Shown here one piece after another: positions 15,047 to 23,743 of a stretch of 64,000 nucleotides of DNA. The notes beneath the pieces were generated by a model. The model was not told where the DNA came from. It ran no database searches and worked only from the letters and a program-made list of their open reading frames with translations. The stretch spans positions 261,541 to 325,540 of the forward strand of contig NZ_JALMDK010000002.1 of NCBI RefSeq assembly GCF_023094165.1. The letters are read 5' to 3'. The stretch's first letter is position 1. Each line of letters starts with the position of its first letter. Origin of the DNA: Crossiella sp. S99.2 (GTDB lineage Bacteria > Actinomycetota > Actinomycetes > Mycobacteriales > Pseudonocardiaceae). The position numbers were made by a program, and so were the translations under genes.

Positions 15047-15703
15047 CTAGTCGACCAGCTCCAGCGTGACCAGCTCATCGGTCGGCGCGGCCACCACCTG
15101 GGCGCCGCCGCGGAAACGCACCACCAGGTCGCCCGCCGCGGTGGCCGCGGTGCCGGAGACCTGACCGACCGGGCCCAGGCTGCCGTAGAGCCGGGCCCAC
15201 TGACCCGGGCGCAGCACCGAGGCGAGCACCGCCGGGCCCGCGCTGAACCGGGAGGCCGGTTGCAGCCAGGTGGTCACCAGCTGCCAGCCGCCGAAGCCCA
15301 CCACCAGGCCGATGGCCAGGCCCAGCCAGCCCAGCACCGGGGTCAGCACGGCGATCCCGGCCAGCCCGCTGAGCAGTGCCGAGGGCACCGGGCGGCGGCC
15401 CAGTAGCAGCCAGCCGGTGGTGCGCACGGTGCCGTCGGGGCACAGCCCGCGCGGGGTGCGGCCGTCGGGCAGCCGCGGTGGTTCGACCTCGCCCGGCGGG
15501 CGTTCGCCGAGCACCTCGGTGACCAGCACGGGGTCCACCGGCAGGGTGTGCGCGCATTCCGGGCACACCAGCAACAGGCCGGAGCCGTTGCGGATCGGCC
15601 GCAGCTCGCCGTGTCCGATCGGACAGCCATAGGCCCGGTCGGGCTCTCGCTGCCATTCGATCAGCGCGGTGACGGCCGCGTCGTCGGGCTGCTCACCGGT
15701 CAC
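15047..15703 (-). CDS. zinc-ribbon membrane protein of unknown function
   Basis: A 218-residue protein with a GTG start overlapping the upstream gene's stop by 11 bp. The N-terminal part has a split zinc-ribbon-like set of cysteines (YGCPIGHGE and LVCPECAHTLP), the centre has two close transmembrane segments (about residues 107-142), and the C-terminal domain is beta-rich (PGQWARLYGSLGPVGQVSG), perhaps SH3/OB-like or NfeD-like. It is coupled to the excalibur-domain gene upstream, which suggests a joint envelope function. Confidence 0.55.
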   Translation of the reverse strand: MTGEQPDDAAVTALIEWQREPDRAYGCPIGHGELRPIRNGSGLLLVCPECAHTLPVDPVLVTEVLGERPPGEVEPPRLPDGRTPRGLCPDGTVRTTGWLLLGRRPVPSALLSGLAGIAVLTPVLGWLGLAIGLVVGFGGWQLVTTWLQPASRFSAGPAVLASVLRPGQWARLYGSLGPVGQVSGTAATAAGDLVVRFRGGAQVVAAPTDELVTLELVD

Positions 15704-16466
15704 AGGCAACCCCGTCGCCGTCCTTGTCCAGCTCCGGGCGGTACCCGGGCTGATCGCGCAGCAGCGGCGCCTTGCCGGCCTTCCGCACCTGCGCGCAGTT
15801 CTTGTAGAAGGGCGCGTCCGCGGTGCTCGTCGGCGCGGGGGTGCTGCTCGGCGGCGGTGCGGCCGTGGGCGGCGGGACCGCGGCGGTGGAGCTGCTGCTC
15901 GGCGCGGCAGTGCTGGTCGTGCCGGCGCGCTGGCAGGCCGCCAGCCAGTCGGCGAGCAGGGTGGCGTACTCGTGGCCCGCGGTGAACACCCTGGCCGCCG
16001 GGCGGGAGTTCTCCTCGCGCAGGTCGAGCAGGCCGACCTTCTTGCCCAGCAACTCTTTCTCCGCGAACCGGGCCGCGTCCCCGGCCGCGCAGCCGGGCTG
16101 GGCACCCGGCTGCGGGGTGCCCACCACCTGCACGGTCACCGGTGCGCCGCTCTCGTCGGTGCCGGTGATGGTGCGTGCGTCGAGCACCTTGGTCACCGTC
16201 AGCACCCGGCTCGGCCAGGCCGGGGTGCGCCCGGCGATCGGCGGCGCGGTGATGCTCGGGGTGATCGCACTGGAGGTGCCCAGCGGCTGCACCACGCCAC
16301 CGGCCAGCGGATCGGGTTGCTCAGTCGGTAGCACCGGCAGTGAACCGGCCGCGCTGATGAGGGCCACCGTGGCCAGCGTGCCGCCGGTGGTGCTGAGCAG
16401 CCGCTGCCAGGTCGCCGCCCGCCACCACCAGCGGCGCAGCGTGGAGGCCCTGGGCAACTCACTCAT
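15693..16466 (-). CDS. membrane-anchored excalibur calcium-binding protein
   Basis: A 257-residue protein: cytosolic basic N-terminus, a transmembrane/signal segment (about residues 24-45), an extracellular SNase-like domain (about 68-160, with VLTVTKVLDARTI and the GCAAGDAARFAE patch), a Ser/Pro/Ala-rich linker (about 180-215) and a C-terminal excalibur domain with the calcium loop DKDGDGVACD. The SNase part lacks the usual DGDT catalytic turn, so nuclease activity is doubtful. It overlaps the downstream zinc-ribbon membrane gene by 11 bp. Confidence 0.75.
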   Translation of the reverse strand: MSELPRASTLRRWWWRAATWQRLLSTTGGTLATVALISAAGSLPVLPTEQPDPLAGGVVQPLGTSSAITPSITAPPIAGRTPAWPSRVLTVTKVLDARTITGTDESGAPVTVQVVGTPQPGAQPGCAAGDAARFAEKELLGKKVGLLDLREENSRPAARVFTAGHEYATLLADWLAACQRAGTTSTAAPSSSSTAAVPPPTAAPPPSSTPAPTSTADAPFYKNCAQVRKAGKAPLLRDQPGYRPELDKDGDGVACDR

Positions 16467-16570
16467 CGCTTCTCCCGGCGGACTCGACTTGGCTCCGGGC
16501 AGTTCATCACTGTTCACCTGCCGTGACAATCCTCGCACTGTCGGCAGCCTCGAATGGGTAGGTATCGCGC

Positions 16571-16613
16571 AAAAAAGCCGGACCCGGACACGCATCGCGT
16601 GCCAGGCCCGGCC
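16571..16613 (-). terminator. terminator of the thioesterase gene
   Basis: On the minus strand the stem GCCGGGCC...CCGGC with an inner GCACGC/GCGTG pairing is followed by TTTTTT (16576-16571). It lies 29 bp after the stop of the hotdog thioesterase gene, read in the same direction. Confidence 0.8.
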
Positions 16614-16641
16614 TTGATCCCGCGGCTGGGCGGGAGTGGCG

Positions 16642-17115
16642 CTACTTCGAGTGCGGCTTGAGGGTCCAGATGATGTCCAGCGCGCCGGTCACCACGCCCT
16701 CGGCGTTGGTGATCTCCACGTGCACCGGGATCTCCGGGCGGGTGCCCGACTCCAGCTCGGCCACCGCCTCCGCGGCCGGCCTGCCCAGCGTGGCGGTGGC
16801 GGTCAGCGGTCCGAGCGCGAGCTTGTAGAAGCCGATCTGACCCTTGGTGGGCAACGGGATCGCGATCGCGAGCTGATCAGCGAAGGCGGCCAGCACCAGT
16901 GCGCCGGAGGCGGTCTCGGCCACGCCGAACATCATCGCCGCGTGCGGTCCGCCGACGTGGTTGCGCAGTTCCTCGGCATCGCCGAGGGCGGCGACCACCC
17001 GCTCTGGAGTGGTCTCGGTGAACTCGATGCCGACGGTGCGCACCCACGGCACGACCTGCTTCATCAGGTCGCCGACCTGGCTGGTGTCCACGCTCATACC
17101 CGGCATGTTACTCAC
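16642..17115 (-). CDS. hotdog-fold thioesterase (DUF4442)
   Basis: A 157-residue hotdog protein of the DUF4442/YiiD-C type. The long central helix region (NHVGGPHAAMMFGVAETASGALVL) and the strand VVAALGDAEELRN are typical. Family members hydrolyse acyl-CoA or acyl-carrier thioesters, though many are uncharacterised. M1, M4 and M7 are all possible starts; the GTG- and ATG-rich N-terminus does not settle it. The gene is divergent from the MerR regulator and ends at a strong terminator. Confidence 0.8.
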   Translation of the reverse strand: MSNMPGMSVDTSQVGDLMKQVVPWVRTVGIEFTETTPERVVAALGDAEELRNHVGGPHAAMMFGVAETASGALVLAAFADQLAIAIPLPTKGQIGFYKLALGPLTATATLGRPAAEAVAELESGTRPEIPVHVEITNAEGVVTGALDIIWTLKPHSK

Positions 17116-17174
17116 GGGTAACCGAATTTGGGAAGTGCCGGAACAACGCGCCGCGGCCGCTGGTTGGGCTGAAG

Positions 17175-17522
17175 GTGCTGATCGGCGAACTGTCCGCGCG
17201 CACCGGGGTCAGTCCGCGGTCGCTGCGCTACTACGAGAAGCAGGGCCTGCTGGTTCCCGGGCGCTCGGTCAACGGCTACCGCGAGTACCCCGAGTCAGCG
17301 GTGGACACCGTCGGCGTGGTGCGCAGGCTGATCGAGGCCGGACTGTGCACCGGGACCATCGCGCGGGTGCTGCCGTGCGTGCGCGCCGAGGGCGCCGCGG
17401 TGGTGCCGTGTGCCGGGCTGGTGGCCGAACTGGCGGTCGAACGGGCCCGGATCACCGCCCAGCTGACCGAGCTGTCCCGCTCCCGTGAGCTGCTGGACGA
17501 GGTCATCGCCGCAGCTCAGTGA
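17175..17522 (+). CDS. MerR family transcriptional regulator
   Basis: A 115-residue regulator starting at GTG: the winged HTH (IGELSARTGVSPRSLRYYEK) is followed by the wing (VNGYREYPESAV) and a C-terminal coiled coil. Two cysteines in VLPCVRAEGAAVVPCAG are characteristic of a common actinobacterial subgroup; they may bind a metal or respond to thiol stress. It is divergent from the thioesterase gene and precedes the MarR-exporter operon by 124 bp. Its target is unknown. Confidence 0.85.
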   Translation: MLIGELSARTGVSPRSLRYYEKQGLLVPGRSVNGYREYPESAVDTVGVVRRLIEAGLCTGTIARVLPCVRAEGAAVVPCAGLVAELAVERARITAQLTELSRSRELLDEVIAAAQ

Positions 17523-17594
17523 CGGTCTGCGCACGCAGCGTGCGGAGATCCAGGTCACCGGAAAAATAGTTTGCGAAATAAGAGTTCTCGCCGC

Positions 17595-17635
17595 ATGCTT
17601 GTATGCAGCAACTAATTGGATGATGCAAGCAACTA
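17595..17635 (+). promoter_or_regulatory. tandem-repeat operator upstream of the MarR gene
   Basis: GCAACTA occurs at 17608-17614 and 17629-17635, exactly 21 bp (two helical turns) apart, each preceded by ATGCA or ATGCAA. The flanking GCATGCTTGTATGC (17593-17606) is itself an inverted repeat, and GCTTG/CAAGC pair across the site. It lies 12 bp upstream of the MarR start, so autoregulation is the simplest reading. Confidence 0.55.
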
Positions 17636-17646
17636 GAGGGATCGAC

Positions 17647-18138
17647 ATGGACGAGACGGGACTGGCCCAGGCCAACGAGATCGGCATGGCCCTGGTCCGG
17701 CTCAACCGCGCGACGGCGTGCATGGCGGCGCAGAGCGCCAAACTGGGGATCGACAAGACTTCGTTCACTCTGCTCGCCACGCTGGTGCACACCGGGCCGC
17801 TGCGGTCCAGCGCGCTGGCCGAAGCCGTCTACTCCGATCCATCCACGATCAGCCGTCAGGTGGCCCAACTGGTCAAGGACGGCCTGGTCGAACGAACCGC
17901 CGACCCCCTCGATGGCCGGGCCACCCTGCTGGCCGCCACCGAGTCCGGGCGTGCGCTGTTCCTCCGGCATCGCGACCGGCGCAACGAGATGATCGCCAGC
18001 ATGGTCTCCGGCTGGCCGCCGGAGGACCGGCGGCAGTTCGCCACCCTGCTGCATCGCTTCGTGGGCGCCTACGAGGAACACATGCCCGGCCTGATCGCCG
18101 AACTGGTCGACTACGCCCGTTCGGGAGTGGAGAAGTAG
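17647..18138 (+). CDS. MarR family regulator of the adjacent exporter
   Basis: A 163-residue MarR protein with the winged HTH at about residues 55-100 (RSSALAEAVYSDPSTISRQV as recognition region, then DPLDGRATLLAATESG as the wing). ATG follows AGAGGG. Its stop is directly followed by the start of a DHA2-type exporter gene, so the two form an operon. MarR/EmrR-type regulators normally repress such exporters and are released by the exported compound; repeats just upstream suit autoregulation. Confidence 0.9.
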   Translation: MDETGLAQANEIGMALVRLNRATACMAAQSAKLGIDKTSFTLLATLVHTGPLRSSALAEAVYSDPSTISRQVAQLVKDGLVERTADPLDGRATLLAATESGRALFLRHRDRRNEMIASMVSGWPPEDRRQFATLLHRFVGAYEEHMPGLIAELVDYARSGVEK

Positions 18139-19809
18139 ATGTCAGACACCCCAACCGCTCCGGTCGCCAGCGGCCTGAGTCATCGCCAGATCATGGCCAT
18201 CATGTCCGGTCTGATGATGGGCATGTTCCTGGCCGCCCTCGACCAGACCATCGTCTCCGCGGCCATGCGCACCATTGCCGACCAGCTGCACGGGCAGACC
18301 GTGCAGGCGTGGGCGACCACCGCGTACCTGATCACCGCGACCATCTCGACCCCGCTGTACGGCAAGCTGTCCGACATCTACGGCCGCAAGCCGATGTACC
18401 TCACCGCGATCTCGCTGTTCCTGATCGGCTCCGCGCTGTGCGGGGTGGCGAACTCGATGTACGAGCTGGCCGCCTTCCGCGCCGTGCAGGGCCTGGGCGC
18501 CGGTGGCCTGATGTCCCTGGCGCTGGCGATCATCGCCGACGTGCTGCCGCCCCGGGAGCGCGCCAAGTACCAGGGCTTCTTCATGGCCGTCTTCGGCATC
18601 TCCAGCGTGGCCGGTCCGGTCGCCGGCGGTTTCTTCGCCGGGCTGAACGAGTTCATGGGCATCGACGGCTGGCGCTGGGTCTTCCTGGTCAACCTGCCGC
18701 TGGGCATCGCCGCGCTGATCGTGGTCACCAGGGTGCTCAACATCCCGCACAACCGGGTCAACCACCGCATCGACTTCCTCGGCGCGGCCTCGCTGGCCGT
18801 CGGCCTGGTGCCGCTGCTGATCGTGGCCGAGCAGGGCAGGCAGTGGGGCTGGGGCGACCCGCTCACCCTGGGCCTGATCGGCCTGGGCATCGCCGGGCTG
18901 GTGGCCTTCGTGCTGGCCGAACGGCGGATGGGCGATGAGGCGCTGCTGCCGCTGCGACTGTTCCGCAGCTCGGTGTTCAGCCTGGGCAACCTGCTCAACT
19001 TCATCATCGGCATCGGCATGTTCGGCGGCCTGCTCTCGCTGCCGCTGTACCTGCAGATCGTCAAGGGCATGAGCCCGACCGAGTCCGGCCTGATGATGCT
19101 GCCGCTGACCTTCGGCATCCTCACCGCGAGCATGTACAGCGGCACCCGGACCGCGAAGACCGGGCGGTACAAGACCTTCCCGATCGTGGGCATCGGCCTG
19201 ATCGTGGCCGCGCTGCTGCTGTTCAGCACCATCGGCTTCAGCACCCCGCTGTGGCTGAGCGCGATCTACATGGTGCTCATGGGCGCCGGGCTCGGGGCCT
19301 GCATGCAGACCCTGGTGCTGGCGGTGCAGAACGACGTGCCGCCCTCGGACATGGGCGTGGCCACCGCCTCGGTGACCTTCTTCCGGCAGATGGGCGGCAC
19401 CATCGGCGCCGCGGCCTTCCTGTCGATCCTGTTCGGGGTGGTCGGCGACCGCATCGCCAGTGCCCTGCGCAGCGCCGCGCTCACCCCGGAGTTCCTGGCC
19501 GCGGTGCGCGATCCGGCGGTGCTGGCCAACCCGGCCAACAAGCCGGTGCTGGACATGATGGCCAACGGCGGGGTGGGCGCCCCGTCGCTGGATGACACGT
19601 CCTTCCTGATCCACCTCGACCCGCGGCTGGCGCGGCCGTTCCAGGACGGCTTCTCCTCCGCGATGGACACCGTCTTCCTCACCGGCGCGCTGGTGATGGT
19701 GGTGGCCTTCGTGGTGGTCTGGTTCCTCAAGGAGAAGCCGCTGTCCAACCAGTCCGGCATGCAGCGCCGGGCCCAGGAGGAGCACGCGGCCGCCGCACTG
19801 GCCGGCTGA
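18139..19809 (+). CDS. DHA2 family multidrug exporter (EmrB/QacA type)
   Basis: A 556-residue major facilitator with 14 predicted transmembrane segments, the size of the DHA2 family. Visible motifs are the TM1 FLAALDQTIVSAAMRTIADQ, motif A GKLSDIYGRKPMYL and the antiporter motif C region GISSVAGPVAGGFF. It should export drugs or toxic metabolites with proton antiport. It starts immediately after the MarR stop and is closed by a terminator, so the two genes form a self-contained resistance operon. Confidence 0.92.
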   Translation: MSDTPTAPVASGLSHRQIMAIMSGLMMGMFLAALDQTIVSAAMRTIADQLHGQTVQAWATTAYLITATISTPLYGKLSDIYGRKPMYLTAISLFLIGSALCGVANSMYELAAFRAVQGLGAGGLMSLALAIIADVLPPRERAKYQGFFMAVFGISSVAGPVAGGFFAGLNEFMGIDGWRWVFLVNLPLGIAALIVVTRVLNIPHNRVNHRIDFLGAASLAVGLVPLLIVAEQGRQWGWGDPLTLGLIGLGIAGLVAFVLAERRMGDEALLPLRLFRSSVFSLGNLLNFIIGIGMFGGLLSLPLYLQIVKGMSPTESGLMMLPLTFGILTASMYSGTRTAKTGRYKTFPIVGIGLIVAALLLFSTIGFSTPLWLSAIYMVLMGAGLGACMQTLVLAVQNDVPPSDMGVATASVTFFRQMGGTIGAAAFLSILFGVVGDRIASALRSAALTPEFLAAVRDPAVLANPANKPVLDMMANGGVGAPSLDDTSFLIHLDPRLARPFQDGFSSAMDTVFLTGALVMVVAFVVVWFLKEKPLSNQSGMQRRAQEEHAAAALAG

Positions 19810-19826
19810 TCGATCCCACCACGACG

Positions 19827-19857
19827 ACGGCCCCGGGCGCGCTGCGCTCGGGGCCGT
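19827..19857. terminator. terminator between exporter and pyrophosphatase genes
   Basis: ACGGCCCCG (19827-19835) pairs with CGGGGCCGT (19849-19857). It lies between convergent genes and followed by TGTGTGTT, so it serves the plus strand and possibly both. Confidence 0.75.
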
Positions 19858-19879
19858 TGTGTGTTCCGGGTGCGGGCGG

Positions 19880-20374
19880 TCAGTGCTGCCCGTCGGCGTT
19901 CTTCAGGCGCTCGTAGGAGCGGACGACCTCGGCCTCGGCCTCGGTGCGGCCGACCCAGGAGGCGCCCTCCACGCTCTTGCCCGGCTCAAGGTCCTTGTAG
20001 ACCTCGAAGAAGTGCTGGATCTCCAGGCGGTGGTACTCGGCGAGGTGGTGGATGTCGCGCAGGTGCTCCGAGCGCGGGTCCGCCGCCGGGACGCAGAGCA
20101 GCTTGTCGTCGCCGCCCTTCTCATCGGTCATCCGGAACATGCCGATGGTGCGGGCCCGGATGAGGCAGCCGGGGAAGGTCGGCTCCTGCACGAGCACCAG
20201 CGCGTCCAGCGGGTCGCCGTCCTCGCCGAGCGTGTTGTCCACGAAGCCGTAGTCCGCCGGGTACTGGGTGGCGGTGAACAGGGTGCGGTCCAGCTTGATG
20301 CGCCCTGTTTCGTGGTCCATCTCGTACTTGTTCCGCACACCCTTGGGGATCTCGATGGTGACGTCGAACTCCAC
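19880..20374 (-). CDS. ppa: inorganic pyrophosphatase
   Basis: A 164-residue family I pyrophosphatase, the usual length. The signature DGDPLD (within [12 protein letters not shown]) supplies metal-binding aspartates, and E(F/I)PKG with KYE at the N-terminus is typical ([16 protein letters not shown]). It hydrolyses PPi to two phosphates in the cytoplasm, driving biosynthetic reactions. The GTG start was chosen because the conserved N-terminus begins there. The gene is divergent from the D,D-carboxypeptidase gene, the arrangement seen in many actinobacteria. Confidence 0.95.
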   Translation of the reverse strand: MEFDVTIEIPKGVRNKYEMDHETGRIKLDRTLFTATQYPADYGFVDNTLGEDGDPLDALVLVQEPTFPGCLIRARTIGMFRMTDEKGGDDKLLCVPAADPRSEHLRDIHHLAEYHRLEIQHFFEVYKDLEPGKSVEGASWVGRTEAEAEVVRSYERLKNADGQH

Positions 20375-20556
20375 GCGGTTCCTCGCTCGTTCTTCGGATC
20401 GGCACGTGCCCCGGCTAGCAGGCGCAGCCGAGCTGTGTCTAGACCCGTCTAGTGTGGACCAAGAGTCGCGCCGAAACCGCTCCGAGCGGGCCTGGGACGG
20501 TGTGACATTGACCGAGTTCAGAAGTTCCTTTCTCCATCCGCCGCAGGAGGACACGC

Positions 20557-22140
20557 GTGACCGGAGGCGAGCAGCCGCACGGCAACGGCCCGGTGCCACC
20601 GCCGCAGCAGGGCGCATCACCGCAGGTCAACCCGGGCCTGGATCAGGTGACGGTGCGGCTGCCGGTGCCCGCTGCGGCCCCCGCGCAGCCGGTCAGGGTC
20701 GGACCGCCGCCGCCAGCGGCCGCCACTGCCGCCGCGGCGCCACCCAAACCGGGGAAACGCGGCCGGAAACTTCTGGTGCTCGCCGCCGTGCTGGTGCTGG
20801 TGGCCGGGCTCGGCGTGGGCGGGGTGCTCGGCGGGCCCTGGATCGCCCAGCAGCTCGGCCTCAGCGGTGAGGGCGGGGCAGGCACCCAGCCGCCGCCCGC
20901 GCCGCTGAACCCGCAGGCCGCGCTGCGCGCGCTGCCCGCACAGGCCCCGACCCCCAGCCCGAAGGGCGTGGCCGCCGCGCTGGACCCCCTGGCAGGCAAC
21001 GCCGCGCTGGGTGAGCTGACCGGCAGCGTGCTCGACGCGAGCACCGGCGCGGTGCTGTGGGAACGCGGCGCGGCCACCGCGCGCACCCCGGCCTCCACCG
21101 GCAAGCTGGTCACCGCGGCCGCGGCGCTGCTCGCCCTGGATCACCAGACCCGGCTCAGCACCACCGTGCTGGAAGGTCCGGAACCGGGCACCGTGGTGCT
21201 GGTCGGCGGCGGCGACACCACACTGTCCGCGCTGCCCGCGAACAAGCCCACCTACTTCTACCCGGACGCCGCGCGCCTGGACGACCTCGCTGAGCAGGTC
21301 AAGGCCAAGGCCGGCGGACCGGTCAAGAAGATCATCATCGACGTGGACCGGTACGCCGGTCCGCCGCTGGCCCCCGGCTGGCTGGCGGTGGACATCGCCG
21401 GCGGGCACGTCGCGCCGATGGTGCCGCTGATGGTGGACGCGGCCCGACGCGACCCGCTGACCTCCACCACCCCGCGTACCGACAAACCGGCCCAGGCGGC
21501 AGCCAACGAGCTGGCCAAACGGCTCGGCGGCAACCCGGCCACCGAGGTCGGCTCCGCGCCCAAGGGCGCCAAGGTACTGGCCAAGGTCGACTCACCGCCG
21601 CTGCCCCGGCTGGTCGCGGCCTTCCTGTCCACCTCGGACAACATCCTGGCCGAGGCGGTGGCCAGGGAGACCGCCCGCGGCACCGGCAACGAGCCCTCCT
21701 TCGCCGGGGCCAGCAAGGCCGCGCTGGACGTGCTCTCCCGCAACGGTTTCGACCTGGCCGGGGTGAAGATGTCCGACGGCAGCGGCCTGTCCACCGAGGA
21801 CCGGGTGCCGGCCAAGTTCCTCAGCTCGCTGCTGGCCGCGGCCGCCGGCACCGATGCCAAGGCGGCCAAACTGCGGCCGCTGCTCACCGGCCTGCCGGTG
21901 GCGGGCGGCACCGGCACCCTGGCCAAGCGGTACGAGAAGGGCCAGAACGCCACCGGCCGCGGCTGGGTGCGGGCCAAGACCGGCACCCTGGACGGGGTGA
22001 ACAGCCTGGCCGGCGTCGTCACCACCAACGATGGTCGCCTGCTGGCCTTCTCCTTCATGGCCACCGGCGCGGCCAGCGATCCGGCGCGGGACGCGCTCGA
22101 CTCGCTGGCCGCGGCGTTGCGGCGCTGTGGTTGTGGCTAG
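20557..22140 (+). CDS. dacB: D-alanyl-D-alanine carboxypeptidase/endopeptidase (PBP4 type)
   Basis: A 527-residue peptidase S13 protein. It has a Pro/Gln-rich cytoplasmic N-terminus (about 1-65), one transmembrane anchor (about 68-92) and an extracellular penicillin-binding domain. The active-site motifs are STGK (in [12 protein letters not shown]), SDN (in [11 protein letters not shown]) and KTG (in [12 protein letters not shown]). It trims or cleaves peptidoglycan cross-links. The GTG start follows a purine-rich region. Upstream it shares a 182-bp promoter region with ppa. Confidence 0.92.
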   Translation: MTGGEQPHGNGPVPPPQQGASPQVNPGLDQVTVRLPVPAAAPAQPVRVGPPPPAAATAAAAPPKPGKRGRKLLVLAAVLVLVAGLGVGGVLGGPWIAQQLGLSGEGGAGTQPPPAPLNPQAALRALPAQAPTPSPKGVAAALDPLAGNAALGELTGSVLDASTGAVLWERGAATARTPASTGKLVTAAAALLALDHQTRLSTTVLEGPEPGTVVLVGGGDTTLSALPANKPTYFYPDAARLDDLAEQVKAKAGGPVKKIIIDVDRYAGPPLAPGWLAVDIAGGHVAPMVPLMVDAARRDPLTSTTPRTDKPAQAAANELAKRLGGNPATEVGSAPKGAKVLAKVDSPPLPRLVAAFLSTSDNILAEAVARETARGTGNEPSFAGASKAALDVLSRNGFDLAGVKMSDGSGLSTEDRVPAKFLSSLLAAAAGTDAKAAKLRPLLTGLPVAGGTGTLAKRYEKGQNATGRGWVRAKTGTLDGVNSLAGVVTTNDGRLLAFSFMATGAASDPARDALDSLAAALRRCGCG

Positions 22141-22152
22141 CCGCGGTTGTAG

Positions 22153-23640
22153 CTAGCTGAACGGCACCGGCCGCGGGTTGGGCGCGCACTCCGCGTCCGC
22201 CCGCACCCCCGGCTGCCGGGCTGGCAGCTCGCCGCGCAGCAGGAAGGCGTTCAGCGCGGCGTTCACGCAGGCGTTGCCGTTGGGCGTGACGCCGTTGCTG
22301 GTGCCGCCCGGCTGGGCCAGCAACGCCGAATTGGGCCAGCGGGACCGGGTTTCCAGGCTGCCGGTGAACGGGCTCTCCGCGTCCAGCGTCTCGGCCAGCA
22401 GCAACGCGCGGGTCTGGCCGCCGGTGTGCACCGGCGCGGAAGCCTCGACCGGCCAGCGCAGGCAGGGCGCGTTGAACCAGACGTTGCCCCAGGTGGTGTC
22501 CGGGGCGACGGTGTGCAGGGCCTGGGCGTCCCGGCGCCAGCCGGGGAAGTCGGCTGGCAGCTGCGCGTCGGTGCAGATCTGGGCCAGCAGCGCGGCGTAG
22601 ACGTTGTCGTTGCCGCGGTGCATGACCTGGGTGAACAGCGCCTTGAGCGGTTCGGCGTCAGCGGTGCGCACCCAGTCGGCCAGCGCCTGGCCGAACACCG
22701 GCCAGCTCGCCTGGTTGTAGGCGGGCACCAGGAAGAAGTCGAGCAGCTCCGACGGCCCGATCGCGCCGCCGGCCGGCTGCTCACTCACCTCGCGGATCTT
22801 GTTGTCCCACAACGCCTTCACTTCATCCCGGGTGCGGCCGAGGTGGTAGCTCGCGTCGTGCTCGGCCAGCCAGTCGAACCAGGTCAGGAAGTTGCGCTGC
22901 AACGGCTGGGCCAGGTCGACGTTGTTCGCGCCGTACCAGACCCGGCGCGGGTCGGTGCTGCTGTCCAGCACCATCCGGCCCAGCCGGAACGGGTACCGGG
23001 TGGCGTAGACCTGGGCCTGGTAGCTGCCGTGCGTCTGGCCGAACAGCGATACCGTCTGCCTGCCGAGCGCGGCCCGCACGTAGTCCATGTCCGCGGCCAC
23101 GTCCACCGCGCGCATGTGCGGCAGCAGCGCCTTGGCCTCCTGGCTGGCGCAGGCCTGCGCGTAGGACCTGGTCCGGTCCAGCCACACCTGCTCGTCCGCG
23201 GCCGAGGCCGGCACGTACTTCGGGCGGTTGAAATCGTGGTAGTCCGGCACACAGCTCAGCGCCGGGCTGCTCGGGGCGAGCCCGCGCCGGGCGAAGCCGA
23301 CCCAGTCGTAGGCCGCGCCCGCGCCGGGCAGCTTGGCCGCGGTCAGCGGGAACAGGTAACCACCGCCGGTGAAGGCGTCCGGGGCGACCAGCAGCACCCC
23401 GAGGTACGCACTTTCAGGCACCGAATGCTTCACCCGCGATACGGCCAGACTGATTCGGGGGCCGCCGGGGTTCGCTTGGTCCAGCGGCACCGGGAGGTCG
23501 GTGCACTCGGCCCCCGCGGCGGCCAGTTGGGCGTCCGCACACGGCTTCCAGCTGATCAACGGCGTGGCGGCGGCGGTGGGCACGGTCAGCGCGGATAACA
23601 GCATCGCTGCCGCGACCGAGCCTCTGAGCAGTCGTTTCAC
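22153..23640 (-). CDS. secreted S33-family alpha/beta-hydrolase homologue, probably inactive
   Basis: A 495-residue protein with a signal peptide (VKRLLRGSVAAAMLLSALTV and an Ala-rich cleavage region), laid out like secreted tripeptidyl aminopeptidases of Streptomyces. The nucleophile elbow, normally GxSxG, reads GQTHG (Thr203). The C-terminal TAP-like region keeps Asp420 (TLDAESP) and GNACV, but the expected GHG reads SNG (Asn449). So two of three catalytic residues look replaced. It may be a binding protein or a threonine-nucleophile enzyme. The GTG start was chosen for its signal peptide. Confidence 0.8.
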   Translation of the reverse strand: MKRLLRGSVAAAMLLSALTVPTAAATPLISWKPCADAQLAAAGAECTDLPVPLDQANPGGPRISLAVSRVKHSVPESAYLGVLLVAPDAFTGGGYLFPLTAAKLPGAGAAYDWVGFARRGLAPSSPALSCVPDYHDFNRPKYVPASAADEQVWLDRTRSYAQACASQEAKALLPHMRAVDVAADMDYVRAALGRQTVSLFGQTHGSYQAQVYATRYPFRLGRMVLDSSTDPRRVWYGANNVDLAQPLQRNFLTWFDWLAEHDASYHLGRTRDEVKALWDNKIREVSEQPAGGAIGPSELLDFFLVPAYNQASWPVFGQALADWVRTADAEPLKALFTQVMHRGNDNVYAALLAQICTDAQLPADFPGWRRDAQALHTVAPDTTWGNVWFNAPCLRWPVEASAPVHTGGQTRALLLAETLDAESPFTGSLETRSRWPNSALLAQPGGTSNGVTPNGNACVNAALNAFLLRGELPARQPGVRADAECAPNPRPVPFS

Positions 23641-23743
23641 CCGGATTCCTCTCAGTGAGTCAGGGTCTCGATCGCGACCGTAACCATGCTGTTCACCGGC
23701 TGGCCGATGACGATCACGGGGGGTGCCAGGTAGCGTCCTAGGG

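Noticed and set aside
18142..19785. 547-codon open frame antisense to the DHA2 exporter gene
   Set aside because: Its translation is Gln/His/Arg/Gly-rich and unlike any family, while the plus strand encodes a clear 14-segment MFS protein. It is a high-GC shadow frame.
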